From Bradyrhizobium commune (GTDB taxonomy: Bacteria; Pseudomonadota; Alphaproteobacteria; Rhizobiales; Xanthobacteraceae): 64,000 nt of DNA. Below the pieces are notes generated by a model. The model was given only the letters and a program-made list of their open reading frames with translations. It was not told the origin of the DNA and did not search any database. The stretch spans positions 5,580,001 through 5,644,000 of the forward strand of contig NZ_CP061379.1 of NCBI RefSeq assembly GCF_015624505.1, in the 5' to 3' direction. A program made the position numbers and the translations under genes. Of this stretch, positions 29,809 to 37,891 are shown one piece after another (the first letter of the stretch is position 1; each line of letters begins with the position of its first letter).

Positions 29809-30843
29809 ATGAGCGTCAAAGAATTTTCTTATAATGGCTCCGGCCACGCGGCGACCCAGCTCCGGCATCTCACGATCCGACAGCTCCGCTCGCTCGCGGC
29901 GCTCTCGGCCAAGGGCAGCGTCACCGCGGCCTCGACCCAGCTTGGGCTGACGCAACCGGCCGTGACGCAGCAGCTGCGGCAGCTTCAAGACCTCGCCGGC
30001 CTGCCGCTGGTGCAGCGGACCGGCGATGGCATGCTGTTGACGGAGGCTGGCCGAGAGGTGCTGGCGCTCGCCGAGCGCGTCGAGGCCGCCATCACGGACT
30101 GCCAGGGCGCGCTTGATCTGCTCGCGGGCAGGACCGGCGGCACGGTGCATCTCGGCGCGGTCTCGACGGCAAAGTATTTCGTGCCGCGCGCGATCGCGGC
30201 GTTCTCGAAGCGACATCCGAAGATCGAGATCAAGCTCAGCATCGGCAATCGTGAGGAGATCCGCGAGGCCATGCATGGCTACGATCTCGATTGCGCCGTG
30301 ATGGGTCGGCCGCCGGCCGACGTCAGCGTCGATGTCCGTCAGCTCGGGCGTAATCCGCACGTCATCATCGCGCGCAAGGGGCACTGGCTGGAGAAGGATT
30401 CCGGGTTGAGCCTGACCGATCTCGTCCACGAGACCTTCCTCACCCGCGAGCCGGGCTCTGGCACGCGGACGCTGATGGAGGGCATGTTCCAGAAGTCGGA
30501 TCTCGAGCCGATCATCGGCATGGAGATGAGCAGCAACGAGACCATCAAGCAGGCGGTGATCGCGGGCCTCGGCATTGCCTTCATCTCGGCGCACACGGTC
30601 GCGCATGAGCTCGCCGAAGGCCGCCTCGTCGTGCTCGACGTCGCCGGCCTGCCGATCGTCCGGCAATGGTATGTGATCCGCCGCAGCGACAAGGTGCTGC
30701 TGCCGCCGGCGCAGGCGATGTTCGATTTCCTGGGCTCGGAGGGCGCGAACTATCTGCCCGACGTGCCCGAGTTCGGCGCGCGATCGTCCGCGGCGGTCAG
30801 CTCATCAGCTTCATCGCGACCGTCGCCGCCAGAACGAGAATGA
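29809..30843 (+). CDS. cbbR: LysR-family regulator of the cbb operon
   Basis: The 344-residue protein has an N-terminal winged HTH (about 19-78: LRSLAALSAKGSVTAAS, then LGLTQPAVTQQLRQL) and a periplasmic-binding-like effector domain to about 315. The divergent position next to cbbF and overall similarity mark it as CbbR, which activates cbb genes in response to Calvin-cycle metabolites. The tail after residue 320 is low-complexity Ser/Pro and overlaps a small convergent gene by 47 bases. Confidence 0.94.
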   Translation: MSVKEFSYNGSGHAATQLRHLTIRQLRSLAALSAKGSVTAASTQLGLTQPAVTQQLRQLQDLAGLPLVQRTGDGMLLTEAGREVLALAERVEAAITDCQGALDLLAGRTGGTVHLGAVSTAKYFVPRAIAAFSKRHPKIEIKLSIGNREEIREAMHGYDLDCAVMGRPPADVSVDVRQLGRNPHVIIARKGHWLEKDSGLSLTDLVHETFLTREPGSGTRTLMEGMFQKSDLEPIIGMEMSSNETIKQAVIAGLGIAFISAHTVAHELAEGRLVVLDVAGLPIVRQWYVIRRSDKVLLPPAQAMFDFLGSEGANYLPDVPEFGARSSAAVSSSASSRPSPPERE

Positions 30844-30889
30844 TCTGAAGCAGGCGCTCTGTCGTGAAGATGCGGTTGAATGTCGTCAT
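30797..30889 (-). CDS. 30-residue single-TM peptide
   Basis: An ATG at 30889 preceded by GGGGGCGAG opens a 30-codon frame: MTTFNRIFTTERLLQIILVL followed by AATVAMKLMS. It is a short polar N-terminus followed by one hydrophobic helix, a typical form for small membrane proteins. It overlaps the end of cbbR convergently. Coding is supported by the ribosome site and clean hydrophobic pattern only. Confidence 0.5.
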   Translation of the reverse strand: MTTFNRIFTTERLLQIILVLAATVAMKLMS

Positions 30890-30915
30890 CGCTCGCCCCC
30901 GGCCATGGTTAACGA

Positions 30916-31125
30916 TCAGGCAGCGAGCGGGGCGGCGTAATCCGGCCGCGTCGCGAAATAGGCTTCGAGCTCAGCCAGTGCGCGGGCTTCCCACTCGCTG
31001 GCCTGTTCCAGCAGCGACCAGCGCTGGCCCGGCCGAAACGCTGCGGTCTGGCGATAGAGCGATGCGATCCCGCGATAGCGGCGCACGTTTTCAAAGATGG
31101 CGTGACCATTCATTCGGCCGTTCAT
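30916..31125 (-). CDS. Small helical protein with ENVRRYRxxASLxRQ motif (paralogue)
   Basis: From the ATG at 31125 (after GTGGGAG) the 69-residue product contains FENVRRYRGIASLYRQ, AAFRPGQRW and a C-terminal ALAELEAYFATRP. It matches the 18434-18646 protein over the first half, so the two are paralogues about 12 kb apart. It is 26 bases upstream of the 30-residue peptide gene and could be co-transcribed with it. Function is unknown. Confidence 0.8.
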   Translation of the reverse strand: MNGRMNGHAIFENVRRYRGIASLYRQTAAFRPGQRWSLLEQASEWEARALAELEAYFATRPDYAAPLAA

Positions 31126-31251
31126 GTCGAAAACTCCCACGTCATTCCCGCGGAAGAAAATGCGGCCAAATCTTTTTTGAAAAGTTAGCGGCTTGGACCG
31201 AACGCGGCGATGGTTGCCGGACTGTTGCGGGAGGGCAACGCGCTCAGCCAT

Positions 31252-31680
31252 TTATTGCGGATTCGTTGCCGCGCTCTCGCCCGATCGCTTCAGCCCGCCG
31301 CGACTGATAATCGCCATGGTCTCGCGACAGAGGTCGGCGAGGCCGATCAGGAGCACGGCGAGCAGGAAGAACAGGTTGATGGAATCCGCGTACGCGCTGG
31401 TCAACGGGCTGAACTCGAAGAAGGGCGGCATGAATGCCCACCACACCAGCGGTATGACGAGCAGCACGGCGAAGACGGCCGCCGGCGCACCGGCAAGAAT
31501 GCCGACCACGAAGATGCTGGGCAGGAATGCCGCGAAATAGAGCTTTGCGCCGAGGGCGACGCACGCGCCTTGAACCACGGCTGACACCGCCACGATTGCA
31601 AAACCGAGCAGAAATGCCTGCCACGACCATGGCCGTACTCGCGGTACGCCGAACAGTTCCGGACGCCTCATTGGCCTCAT
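31252..31680 (-). CDS. DUF4118 (KdpD-like) four-TM membrane protein
   Basis: The 142-residue protein has four hydrophobic segments (about 22-45, 47-68, 70-90, 98-116) in the pattern of the DUF4118 domain, the sensor-membrane module of KdpD kinases, here without a kinase. The start at 31680 follows GAGGGAGG; a second ATG is nine bases later. Such stand-alone modules are common in Bradyrhizobium. Role is unknown. Confidence 0.8.
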   Translation of the reverse strand: MRPMRRPELFGVPRVRPWSWQAFLLGFAIVAVSAVVQGACVALGAKLYFAAFLPSIFVVGILAGAPAAVFAVLLVIPLVWWAFMPPFFEFSPLTSAYADSINLFFLLAVLLIGLADLCRETMAIISRGGLKRSGESAATNPQ

Positions 31681-31810
31681 TGGCCTCCCTCTGCCGCCCG
31701 TTAACCAGGCCCGATTGCGACCAAAGTACTACAGCCGCGCCGAAACCGCGAGGTGGAAATAGCCTTGGTTGGGGCTTGGTTAAGCCGCAGCGCACAATCA
31801 CGCCGCGCCG

Positions 31811-33004
31811 TCACTCGGTGGCGGCGTAGAGCAAGCCCGCGACGGGCAAGGCCAGGCCGATCGCGGCGGCGAGCGTCCAGCCGCCGATGGCGAACGCCCA
31901 GGCGCCGAGCGCGGAGCCGGCGGCGCCGGCCGCGAAGAACGTCGCCATGTAGAGGCCGTTGAGCCGGCTGCGATGCTCGTGCCCGAGCAGGAAGATGGCG
32001 CGGAAGCCGAGCACCACATTGCCCTGCGCACCGAGATCGATCGCAATCGCGGCGACGACCAGGCAGGCGAGGTTGAGCATCGATCCGGCCGCGCCGATAT
32101 AGCTCACGAGAAAGCCGAAGGCGGCAAGCAGCATCGCGACAAGGGTCGCGACACGGCTGTGGCCGCGGTCCGCGAGCCGTCCGGCGATCGGCGCCGAGAA
32201 CACGCCGGCGACGCCGGCGAGCGCGAACAGCGCGATGCCGCGCTGGGTGAAGCCGAATTCGCGCGCAAGCTGGAGCGGGGCGACCGTCCAGAACAGCGTG
32301 AAGGCACTGAACAGGCTCGCCTGGTAAAGCGCGCGGCGCCGCAACAGCGGCGTGGTCCGCACCAGATGCGGCATCGACATCAGCAGCGCGCCGTAATGCA
32401 TGCGCGCGACGGGATTGCGCTTCGGCAGCGTCAGCCAGAGCGCGGTTGCGAGCACGATCATCAGCGCGGCGGAGGCGAAGAACACCGCGTGCCAGGACAG
32501 CGCCGCGGTGACGAAGCTCGACACCGGCCGCGCCATCATGATGCCGAGCATCAAGCCGGTCGAGACGTTGCCGACGACGCGGCCGCGAATGGCTTCCGGC
32601 GCGAGATGCGCCGCATAGGGGATGATGATCTGCACCGCGACCGAGCCGAGCCCGATGAACAGCGCGGCGATCAGGAACGGCAGCGCATGGGTCGACAACG
32701 CCGCCGCAAGCAGCGCCGCGGCGCCGAGCGTGATGACGGTGCAGATCAGCAGACGGTTCTCGACGAGATCGCCGAGCGGCACGATGAACAGCAGCCCCGT
32801 GCCGTAGCCGATCTGCGTCATGGTCACGATCAGCCCGCTGGCTGCATGCGAAAGACCGAGCGCGGCGCTGATCGGCGCGATCAGCGGCTGGGCATAATAG
32901 ATGTTGGCGGCGATCATGCCACAGGCCGCGGCCAGCACGAAGGTCAGTCGTTGCGACACCGCATCCTGCTCCGGCGCGGTCTCGATGGTGGCATTCATCG
33001 TCAT
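31811..33004 (-). CDS. MFS exporter under TetR control
   Basis: The 397-residue protein has 12 hydrophobic segments and the motif A-like segment GDLVENRLLI after TM2. Overall similarity is to MFS drug or metabolite exporters of the YnfM/NepI style. It lies 67 bases downstream of a TetR gene in the same direction, and the gap holds an operator-like 16-mer matching one upstream of the TetR gene. The substrate is unknown. Confidence 0.9.
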   Translation of the reverse strand: MTMNATIETAPEQDAVSQRLTFVLAAACGMIAANIYYAQPLIAPISAALGLSHAASGLIVTMTQIGYGTGLLFIVPLGDLVENRLLICTVITLGAAALLAAALSTHALPFLIAALFIGLGSVAVQIIIPYAAHLAPEAIRGRVVGNVSTGLMLGIMMARPVSSFVTAALSWHAVFFASAALMIVLATALWLTLPKRNPVARMHYGALLMSMPHLVRTTPLLRRRALYQASLFSAFTLFWTVAPLQLAREFGFTQRGIALFALAGVAGVFSAPIAGRLADRGHSRVATLVAMLLAAFGFLVSYIGAAGSMLNLACLVVAAIAIDLGAQGNVVLGFRAIFLLGHEHRSRLNGLYMATFFAAGAAGSALGAWAFAIGGWTLAAAIGLALPVAGLLYAATE

Positions 33005-33040
33005 TCCAAACTCTCCGACACTTCAAAGTTTCCGCATATA

Positions 33041-33056
33041 GGAAACGGTCATTTCC
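33041..33056. promoter_or_regulatory. TetR operator candidate, MFS promoter
   Basis: The 16-mer GGAAACGGTCATTTCC is an imperfect palindrome located 37 bases before the MFS start. It matches the site at 33705-33720 (read in reverse, GGAAACGATCATTCCC) at 14 of 16 positions. Confidence 0.75.
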
Positions 33057-33071
33057 TAATTTGACAAATGT

Positions 33072-33692
33072 TCAGGCGAGCAGTTTCATTGCGACCTCGA
33101 CCAGGCGCTGGCCGTCGAGCGGCAGGCGCGCCTTGCCGACGACGCGCAGGCCCTGCGTCATGCAGATCATCAGCCGCGCAGTGTCGTCGACCTCGACATG
33201 CTCCGGAATCGAGCCGTCGGCCTGTCCCTCGCGAATGAGGCCGGCGATGAAATTTTCGTTGGTCTTGAGCTGCGCGGTCACGCGCGCGCGAATCACCGGA
33301 TCGACCGCCGACAGCTCGACCGCGCTGCCGACCACGATGCAGCCGCGGCGCCCCTCGCTGCCCTGGGAGTGCTCGACATAGGACAGCAGCACGTTGCGCA
33401 GCTTTTCGCGGCCATTCGCACCCCGCGCCGCCGCACCGCGGGTTTGCCCCCCGCGCACCGAAGCGTAACGCTCGAAGGCGGCGACGAATACGGCGTGCTT
33501 GTCGCGAAACGCCTTGTAGACGCTGCCGGTGGCAAGCCGCATCGCAGCGGTGAGGTCTCCGATCGAGGTGGCATGATAACCGCGCTCGCAAAACACCCGC
33601 ACCGCCCCGTCCAGGGCGGTGTCCATGTCAAACTCCCGGGGACGGCCGGGCGGATGGGGAGCGGGCTCGGATTGGCGGACGGCTTTTTGCAT
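33072..33692 (-). CDS. TetR-family repressor of adjacent MFS gene
   Basis: The 206-residue protein has an N-terminal HTH (about 22-68: FDMDTALDGAVRVFCERGYH followed by ATSIGDLTAAMRLATGSVYKAF) and a TetR_C-like ligand domain with CIVVGSAVELS and a C-terminal dimer helix. Both its own promoter and that of the downstream MFS gene carry the same palindrome, so it is likely autoregulated and de-repressed by a transported compound. The start (ATG 33692) has a weak ribosome site. Confidence 0.92.
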   Translation of the reverse strand: MQKAVRQSEPAPHPPGRPREFDMDTALDGAVRVFCERGYHATSIGDLTAAMRLATGSVYKAFRDKHAVFVAAFERYASVRGGQTRGAAARGANGREKLRNVLLSYVEHSQGSEGRRGCIVVGSAVELSAVDPVIRARVTAQLKTNENFIAGLIREGQADGSIPEHVEVDDTARLMICMTQGLRVVGKARLPLDGQRLVEVAMKLLA

Positions 33693-33704
33693 TGCGGCAT
33701 AATA

Positions 33705-33720
33705 GGGAATGATCGTTTCC
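33705..33720. promoter_or_regulatory. TetR operator candidate, autoregulatory
   Basis: GGGAATGATCGTTTCC lies 12 bases upstream of the TetR start and is the reverse of the 33041-33056 site with two differences. Position over its own promoter fits autorepression. Confidence 0.75.
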
Positions 33721-33794
33721 GAATAAAGACACGTGGTTGTGATTGGGCTGTCATTGCGCGGGTGACGGTGATGGAGGGGCGCGCCGCCTCCACA

Positions 33795-33875
33795 TCGTCG
33801 TTGCGAGCGCAGCGAAGCAATCCAAACTGCCGCCGCGGAAAGACTCCGGATTGCTTCGCTGCGCTCGCAACGACG
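33795..33875. repeat. Palindromic intergenic repeat, 28-bp perfect arms
   Basis: The arm at 33795-33822 (CGTCGTTGCGAGCGCAGCGA and on to AATCC) is perfectly complementary to 33848-33875, with a 25-base loop. The arm sequence is of a type I recall as highly repeated in Bradyrhizobium genomes. It is non-coding on both strands. Confidence 0.85.
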
Positions 33876-33995
33876 GAGCATGAGGCAACAGCATCACTCA
33901 TCCAGCTAGCACCTTGAATCGCAGACGCAGTTTCTCGTTCTCGCGGCGCAATTCGCCCGAGCTTTGCTTGGTCGCTCCACCCCCTATCCAAGAGG

Positions 33996-34110
33996 GCGCA
34001 GGGAAGGCCGGGTGCTGACCTCGCACCCGCGGTCTGCTGCGCGAAAAGGTAGCGCAAAAAGACCGCACAGCAGCATACAGGTGGTGCCAATCACTCGGCC
34101 TTCCCTGCGC
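33996..34110. other. Multi-hairpin structured element, possible RNA or mobile repeat
   Basis: GCGCAGGGAAGGCCG (33996-34010) is perfectly complementary to 34096-34110 and closes a 115-base domain. Inside it are a hairpin GGGTGC/GCACCC (34010-34028) and a longer one in which GCGGTCT (34029-34035) pairs with AGACCGC (34060-34066) and TGCGC (34038-34042) pairs with GCGCA (34052-34056). The junction-like layout suggests a folded RNA or a DNA element end. There is no convincing reading frame. Confidence 0.55.
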
Positions 34111-34623
34111 GATGGTCGGACGGCTTATGCCGTGCTCTCCCGGGAGCCGAACTTTCCTTCTGGCCTCCCTCACCCCGCGAATTGACGATGCCGTCTGCCC
34201 GGTTGGGCTCGCGCACATCTCCGCGAAAGGCTTGACCGTAGCAACGACGGCCAGGACCACACGGTTTTGCCGTACGCACGGCCCGCCGTTTTCGCCGCAG
34301 TTTTCCCGGCCCTGTCGACGGAGCCGGAAACTTACAGGCGAGACGAGCCTTGCAGCGCCGTTCGTCCGCACGCGGTTTCGGGCTCACAGGGACTACCCGC
34401 CCTGCCCGCACCTCTCGCACCCGACGCTGCCCGCGTCCACCGCAAGCCCGGCTCGCAATCAAGACGACACGAGATCGCCCCTCAAGGATGAGCCGGGATA
34501 CCGCGACACATACGCCAATTCCGAATTTCTGTAAAGTCGAATATTTTTATGCAGGCGGGTTGACAGGTTTTGCAGATGTTTTGCCCGTCGGGCAGCGTGA
34601 GACCCCGGATGGGACCCTGCGCT
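34111..34623. other. Gene-poor region continuing the structured repeat
   Basis: No convincing gene is seen here. It has open frames on both strands but with no ribosome sites and with unusual Arg/Pro/Ser-rich translations. Features include a CTCCCGGGAG palindrome near 34137. The right end, from about 34530, is AT-rich. The stretch, with 33885-34110, looks like one dispersed non-coding repeat, and some annotation pipelines would call hypothetical proteins in it. Confidence 0.45.
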
Positions 34624-34657
34624 CAACGTCGTCCCGGTGAAGGCCGGGACGACGTTG
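34624..34657. repeat. Short palindromic repeat (GTCGTCCCGG family)
   Basis: CAACGTCGTCCCGG (34624-34637) pairs perfectly with 34644-34657 over a six-base loop. The core GTCGTCCCGG matches the larger elements at 44090-44209 and 47727-47853. It lies just downstream of the carbamoylase gene and could also act as its terminator hairpin. Confidence 0.75.
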
Positions 34658-34684
34658 GAGAAATGGCGTCGCAAACCACCACGC

Positions 34685-35644
34685 TCACCCCTTCGGCCGC
34701 ACCGGGGATCCGTCCGCCATGGTGGCCACGCCCTTGCGCTCCACGATCATCCCGTAGGCTCGCGGCTGGCGGTGGATGTCGAAGTTGAAGGTGGTGCGCT
34801 TGTAGGAGTTGCAGAGATCGAGATCGCAGCGCGCCAGCGCCAGCTCGTCGCCCTTGGTCGTGCAACGCGCAATGATCTCGCCGGACGGCGCGACGATGCA
34901 GCTGCCGCCGATATGGTCGACGCCTTCCTCGATGCCGGCCTTGGCGACGCCGACCACGAAGGTGCCGTTCTGATAGGCGCCGGACTGCATCACCAGATGA
35001 TTGTGGAACAGCGAGAGGTCGTCATGCTCCGGCGCGGGCGGATTGTGCACCGGCGTGTTGTAGCCGATCATCACCATCTCGACGCCTTGCAAGCCCATCA
35101 CCCGGTAGGTCTCGCTCCAGCGGCGATCGTTGCAGATCGCCATGCCCATCACGCCGCCGAAGGCATCGACCACGCCAAAACCGGCGCCGGGCTCGAAATA
35201 GCGCTTTTCCAGATGCTGGAATTTGCGCCACGGCTCGTGCTCGGCGTGGCCGGGCAGATGGACCTTGCGGTATTTCGCGACGATCGCGCCGCTCTTGTCG
35301 ACCAGAATGGACGTATTGTGGCGGCGAGTGACCCCAGCCTCGACCGTCAGCTCGGCATAGCCGAGGTAGAAGCCGATGCCGAGCTGGCGCGCGAGATCGA
35401 ACAGCGCGCGCGTCTCCGGGCCCGGCATCTCACGCTCGAAGAACGCGTCGATCTCGGCCTGATCCTCAAAATGCCAGCGCGGAAAGAACGTGGTCAGCGC
35501 GAGCTCGGGATAGACGATGATGTCGCAGCCGTTCGCATGCGCCTGGCGCATCAATGCCATCAGCCGCGCTACGACCTCGGTCCTCGTCTCCGCTCTCGCG
35601 ATCGGGCCAAGCTGGCCGGCCGCGACATTCACAAATCTCGCCAC
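34685..35644 (-). CDS. N-carbamoyl-D-amino acid hydrolase (nitrilase superfamily)
   Basis: The 319-residue carbon-nitrogen hydrolase has the catalytic Glu in YPELALTTFFPRW, Lys in YRKVHLPG and Cys in AICNDRRWSE. The NDRRW context is that of D-carbamoylases, which release D-amino acids from N-carbamoyl derivatives in hydantoin or pyrimidine-like catabolism. The start is the GTG at 35644, after AAGGA; upstream frame lacks similarity. No hydantoinase is adjacent, although a dihydroorotase-like gene lies at 47894. Confidence 0.9.
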   Translation of the reverse strand: MARFVNVAAGQLGPIARAETRTEVVARLMALMRQAHANGCDIIVYPELALTTFFPRWHFEDQAEIDAFFEREMPGPETRALFDLARQLGIGFYLGYAELTVEAGVTRRHNTSILVDKSGAIVAKYRKVHLPGHAEHEPWRKFQHLEKRYFEPGAGFGVVDAFGGVMGMAICNDRRWSETYRVMGLQGVEMVMIGYNTPVHNPPAPEHDDLSLFHNHLVMQSGAYQNGTFVVGVAKAGIEEGVDHIGGSCIVAPSGEIIARCTTKGDELALARCDLDLCNSYKRTTFNFDIHRQPRAYGMIVERKGVATMADGSPVRPKG

Positions 35645-35843
35645 GCGTCTGTCCTTCGTCCTACGAATTGCGTCGAAGCCGAGCCTAGCGCGCCGCGCGC
35701 CGTACGCACAGCCTCGCTGCCCGGCACGATGCCCAACTGTGCGGCAGGTGAGCTTCCGCCAAGCGGAAAGTGCCGACGCCAAATTGTAATCTTGCGCGCC
35801 TACGCTCCCCCTCGAAGTCAATGCTTGATGCGGAGCAGACGAC

Positions 35844-36287
35844 ATGTCGAACCAGCTGGCTGTGGACGTCGAGGCGTTTTTCCAGACCTATTGCACAGCG
35901 TTCGAGGCGCTGGATACCGACGCCATCGCCGATTGCGTGGCGTATCCGAGCCACATCGTCTCGGACAGCGATGAAGTGACGTTGATCGCGATCGCGAACC
36001 GGCAGCAATGCCTGGCGACGATGAGCCGGGTCGTCGAGCTGCATCGCCAGCTCGGCGCGCCGTCGGGGCGCATCCACGATCTGTCGATCCTGGAATTGTC
36101 GCCACGGCTGGTGCAGGCCTCGCTGCGCATGGATGTGCGCGACCGCGCGTCGAACCCTCTCTATGATTTCCAGGCGACCTACAGTCTCGCAAAAATCGCC
36201 GGCGCCTGGCGCATCGTCGCGATCGCGCACAACCAGATCCCGCGGCTGTTGAGATGCATCGCGCAGCGTCAACCGAGCGCGGCGTAA
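35844..36287 (+). CDS. NTF2/SnoaL-like small protein
   Basis: The 147-residue protein has the shape of a cone-fold NTF2-like domain: N-terminal helix (VEAFFQTYCTAFEALDTDAI), central strands, and C-terminal YSLAKIAGAWRIVAIAH, the usual final strands of SnoaL or DUF4440-type proteins. Such proteins are enzymes or ligand-binding domains; no catalytic residues can be assigned. It is divergent from the carbamoylase gene across 199 bases. Confidence 0.78.
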   Translation: MSNQLAVDVEAFFQTYCTAFEALDTDAIADCVAYPSHIVSDSDEVTLIAIANRQQCLATMSRVVELHRQLGAPSGRIHDLSILELSPRLVQASLRMDVRDRASNPLYDFQATYSLAKIAGAWRIVAIAHNQIPRLLRCIAQRQPSAA

Positions 36288-36503
36288 TCGGGAACTTTCG
36301 TTGCCAAACTGCAACGGTTCCCCACCGTCTAATGCCGGACAAAAGAAACGCCCATTCCGGCCACGAACCCTGCTCACAACGCCGTGAGGATTGGAGCCGT
36401 TTCCGATCCGATCGCAATGGGGCTCTGGATTCTTGTTTTGACGCGTTTTCTTCACGCGAACCGGTTTCCACTTCGCTCGAAAACGCTCTGCAGGGGAATG
36501 ACG

Positions 36504-36728
36504 ATGCGTGCACAACGCGTTTGGAAAGTGAATGGGGCCGCCAGCATCGGGCAGCTTCAATCCAGATTGGACGAGCTGAACAAGCGTCTCAGCCAATTGG
36601 AAAGCCAGCATCCTGACAGCTGGAAAATCGAAGAGCTGAAAGCGAGCGCGCTCGGCCTCTCGCGGGAGATCGACGACATCCGCTGCGCCGAGGCGACGGC
36701 GGCTTTGAGCGAGCTGCTGCGGAAGTAG
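36504..36728 (+). CDS. Small coiled-coil protein (74 aa)
   Basis: From the ATG at 36504, after AGGGGA, the product contains IGQLQSRLDELNKRLSQLES and a second helix with ELKASALGLSREIDDIRC. It is a helical hairpin with heptads. An ATG two codons earlier is too close to the ribosome site. Function is unknown. Confidence 0.65.
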   Translation: MRAQRVWKVNGAASIGQLQSRLDELNKRLSQLESQHPDSWKIEELKASALGLSREIDDIRCAEATAALSELLRK

Positions 36729-36807
36729 ACAGGCCCAATGATTCGGCGGGCCGGCAAGGAACCAACGTCCACCGCCGCCATTTCCATGCTGAGCATGGAG
36801 AAGAATC

Positions 36808-36921
36808 ATGACCAGGCACCTGACGCGAGCCGATCTCGCGCGCGGCGTGGCCGGCGCAGTGTCCACGCTGGTCCTGTGCGCGACGGCGGCCTTCACCATC
36901 GCGCACCACTTCGCGCTGTGA
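36808..36921 (+). CDS. 37-residue single-TM peptide
   Basis: The ATG at 36808 follows GGAGAAG. The product is MTRHLTRADLARGVAGAVST followed by LVLCATAAFTIAHHFAL: a basic N-terminus and one C-terminal hydrophobic helix. Its stop is 10 bases before the next small gene, so they are likely one transcript. Function is unknown. Confidence 0.55.
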   Translation: MTRHLTRADLARGVAGAVSTLVLCATAAFTIAHHFAL

Positions 36922-36931
36922 GGATTTTCGC

Positions 36932-37258
36932 ATGATGTCCGACCCCGAGGAGTCGGTGCGGCTGCAAGGTTTTGGCGAGATGACGTTGCGCACGGCGATC
37001 GCGACGCTGATGGCGCTCGCGCCGCGCGAGCGAGCGGAGGCGGCGATTTTTCGCGTGCGCGATGGGGCGCGGATCGCACGACGCGAGATCGCCGATCTCG
37101 CATCGGATTGGGGCATGACGCCGATGGCCGAAGTCAGATCTCCAAGACTGGTCCCAGAGCAGCATTGGCAGGACATCGTTCGCGGCATGGTCCGCGAAGC
37201 ACCGCTGCCGTCGCTGGTGGTGGCGTTCTTGGTGGGCGTGCTGGTGGCGCGGCGGTAG
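36932..37258 (+). CDS. Small protein with C-terminal membrane anchor
   Basis: The 108-residue product has a helical soluble part (LRTAIATLMALAPRERAEAA) and a final hydrophobic stretch, PLPSLVVAFLVGVLVARR, that looks like a tail anchor. AGGA lies upstream. Together with the preceding 37-residue peptide it may form a two-gene membrane unit. No family recognised. Confidence 0.65.
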   Translation: MMSDPEESVRLQGFGEMTLRTAIATLMALAPRERAEAAIFRVRDGARIARREIADLASDWGMTPMAEVRSPRLVPEQHWQDIVRGMVREAPLPSLVVAFLVGVLVARR

Positions 37259-37346
37259 TCCCGGCCAGTCGCAAGCCCGGCGTGAGGTGCACGGTCATCG
37301 AAATCCCGGTAGCTTGCGCAACAGATTTGCGCGCGGGATATCTTTG

Positions 37347-37745
37347 ATGGCGAAGGCAGCGATTAGCGATCTTGAAGGTGGTGCAGACTTGTGCGCCTGG
37401 TTCGAGAGTGCCCCCTCATTCCATGATGCGACGTTGCGAGAGCTGGAGCTCCGCCAGGGCGCGCCAAGCTGCGTGGTCGTTCATGCCTTCCAGATGACGT
37501 CCGAAGTCGACGCACGCGGCTATTTCGTGCTGAAGAAGCACGTGGACGTCACGTTCACGATCTTCGAGTTGATCGAGGTCGAGCTGTCCGACTTCACGGA
37601 AGCCGGAATTATCTTCGCGCTCAGCATCGAGATTGATTCCGACGGCACGACGCTAAGCTTTGATTCCAGCTATGGCGTGCACGGCCGGATCAAGGCCAGG
37701 CGGGTCGTCGTCTCGTTCGAGCCGCACCCGACCGGTTCATCCTGA
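37347..37745 (+). CDS. Hypothetical protein, possibly Imm50-like
   Basis: The 132-residue product is mostly beta, with FESAPSFHDATLRELELR near the N-terminus. A phrase of the form SFHDA near an N-terminal strand is seen in immunity-protein 50 and related small domains, but no toxin is next to it. Composition is normal for the region. The assignment is tentative. Confidence 0.6.
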   Translation: MAKAAISDLEGGADLCAWFESAPSFHDATLRELELRQGAPSCVVVHAFQMTSEVDARGYFVLKKHVDVTFTIFELIEVELSDFTEAGIIFALSIEIDSDGTTLSFDSSYGVHGRIKARRVVVSFEPHPTGSS

Positions 37746-37891
37746 ACCCGGACAAGCCATGCCGCGCGCACAGCCCGCCCTGCCCGGCCAAATCGGCCGT
37801 GGACCCGATCCGAAAATCGTTGCAAAAAGGCGTCCCGAGGCCTTGGCGGCCGGTCCGCCAAGCCTCTGGAAAACGTCAACTTTTGAAATAA

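Noticed and set aside
33795-33875. CRISPR-like repeats
   Set aside because: These are palindromes with different spacers and no regular direct-repeat array; no cas genes are in the window.
33898-34462. Overlapping open frames of 123-157 codons in the gene-poor region
   Set aside because: They lie over a strongly structured palindromic element, lack ribosome sites, and have Arg/Pro/Ser-rich translations; repeat DNA is a better explanation.
30797-37745. Prophage or genomic island near tRNA-Pro
   Set aside because: No integrase, direct repeat of the tRNA end, or phage gene is seen, although small genes are frequent here.
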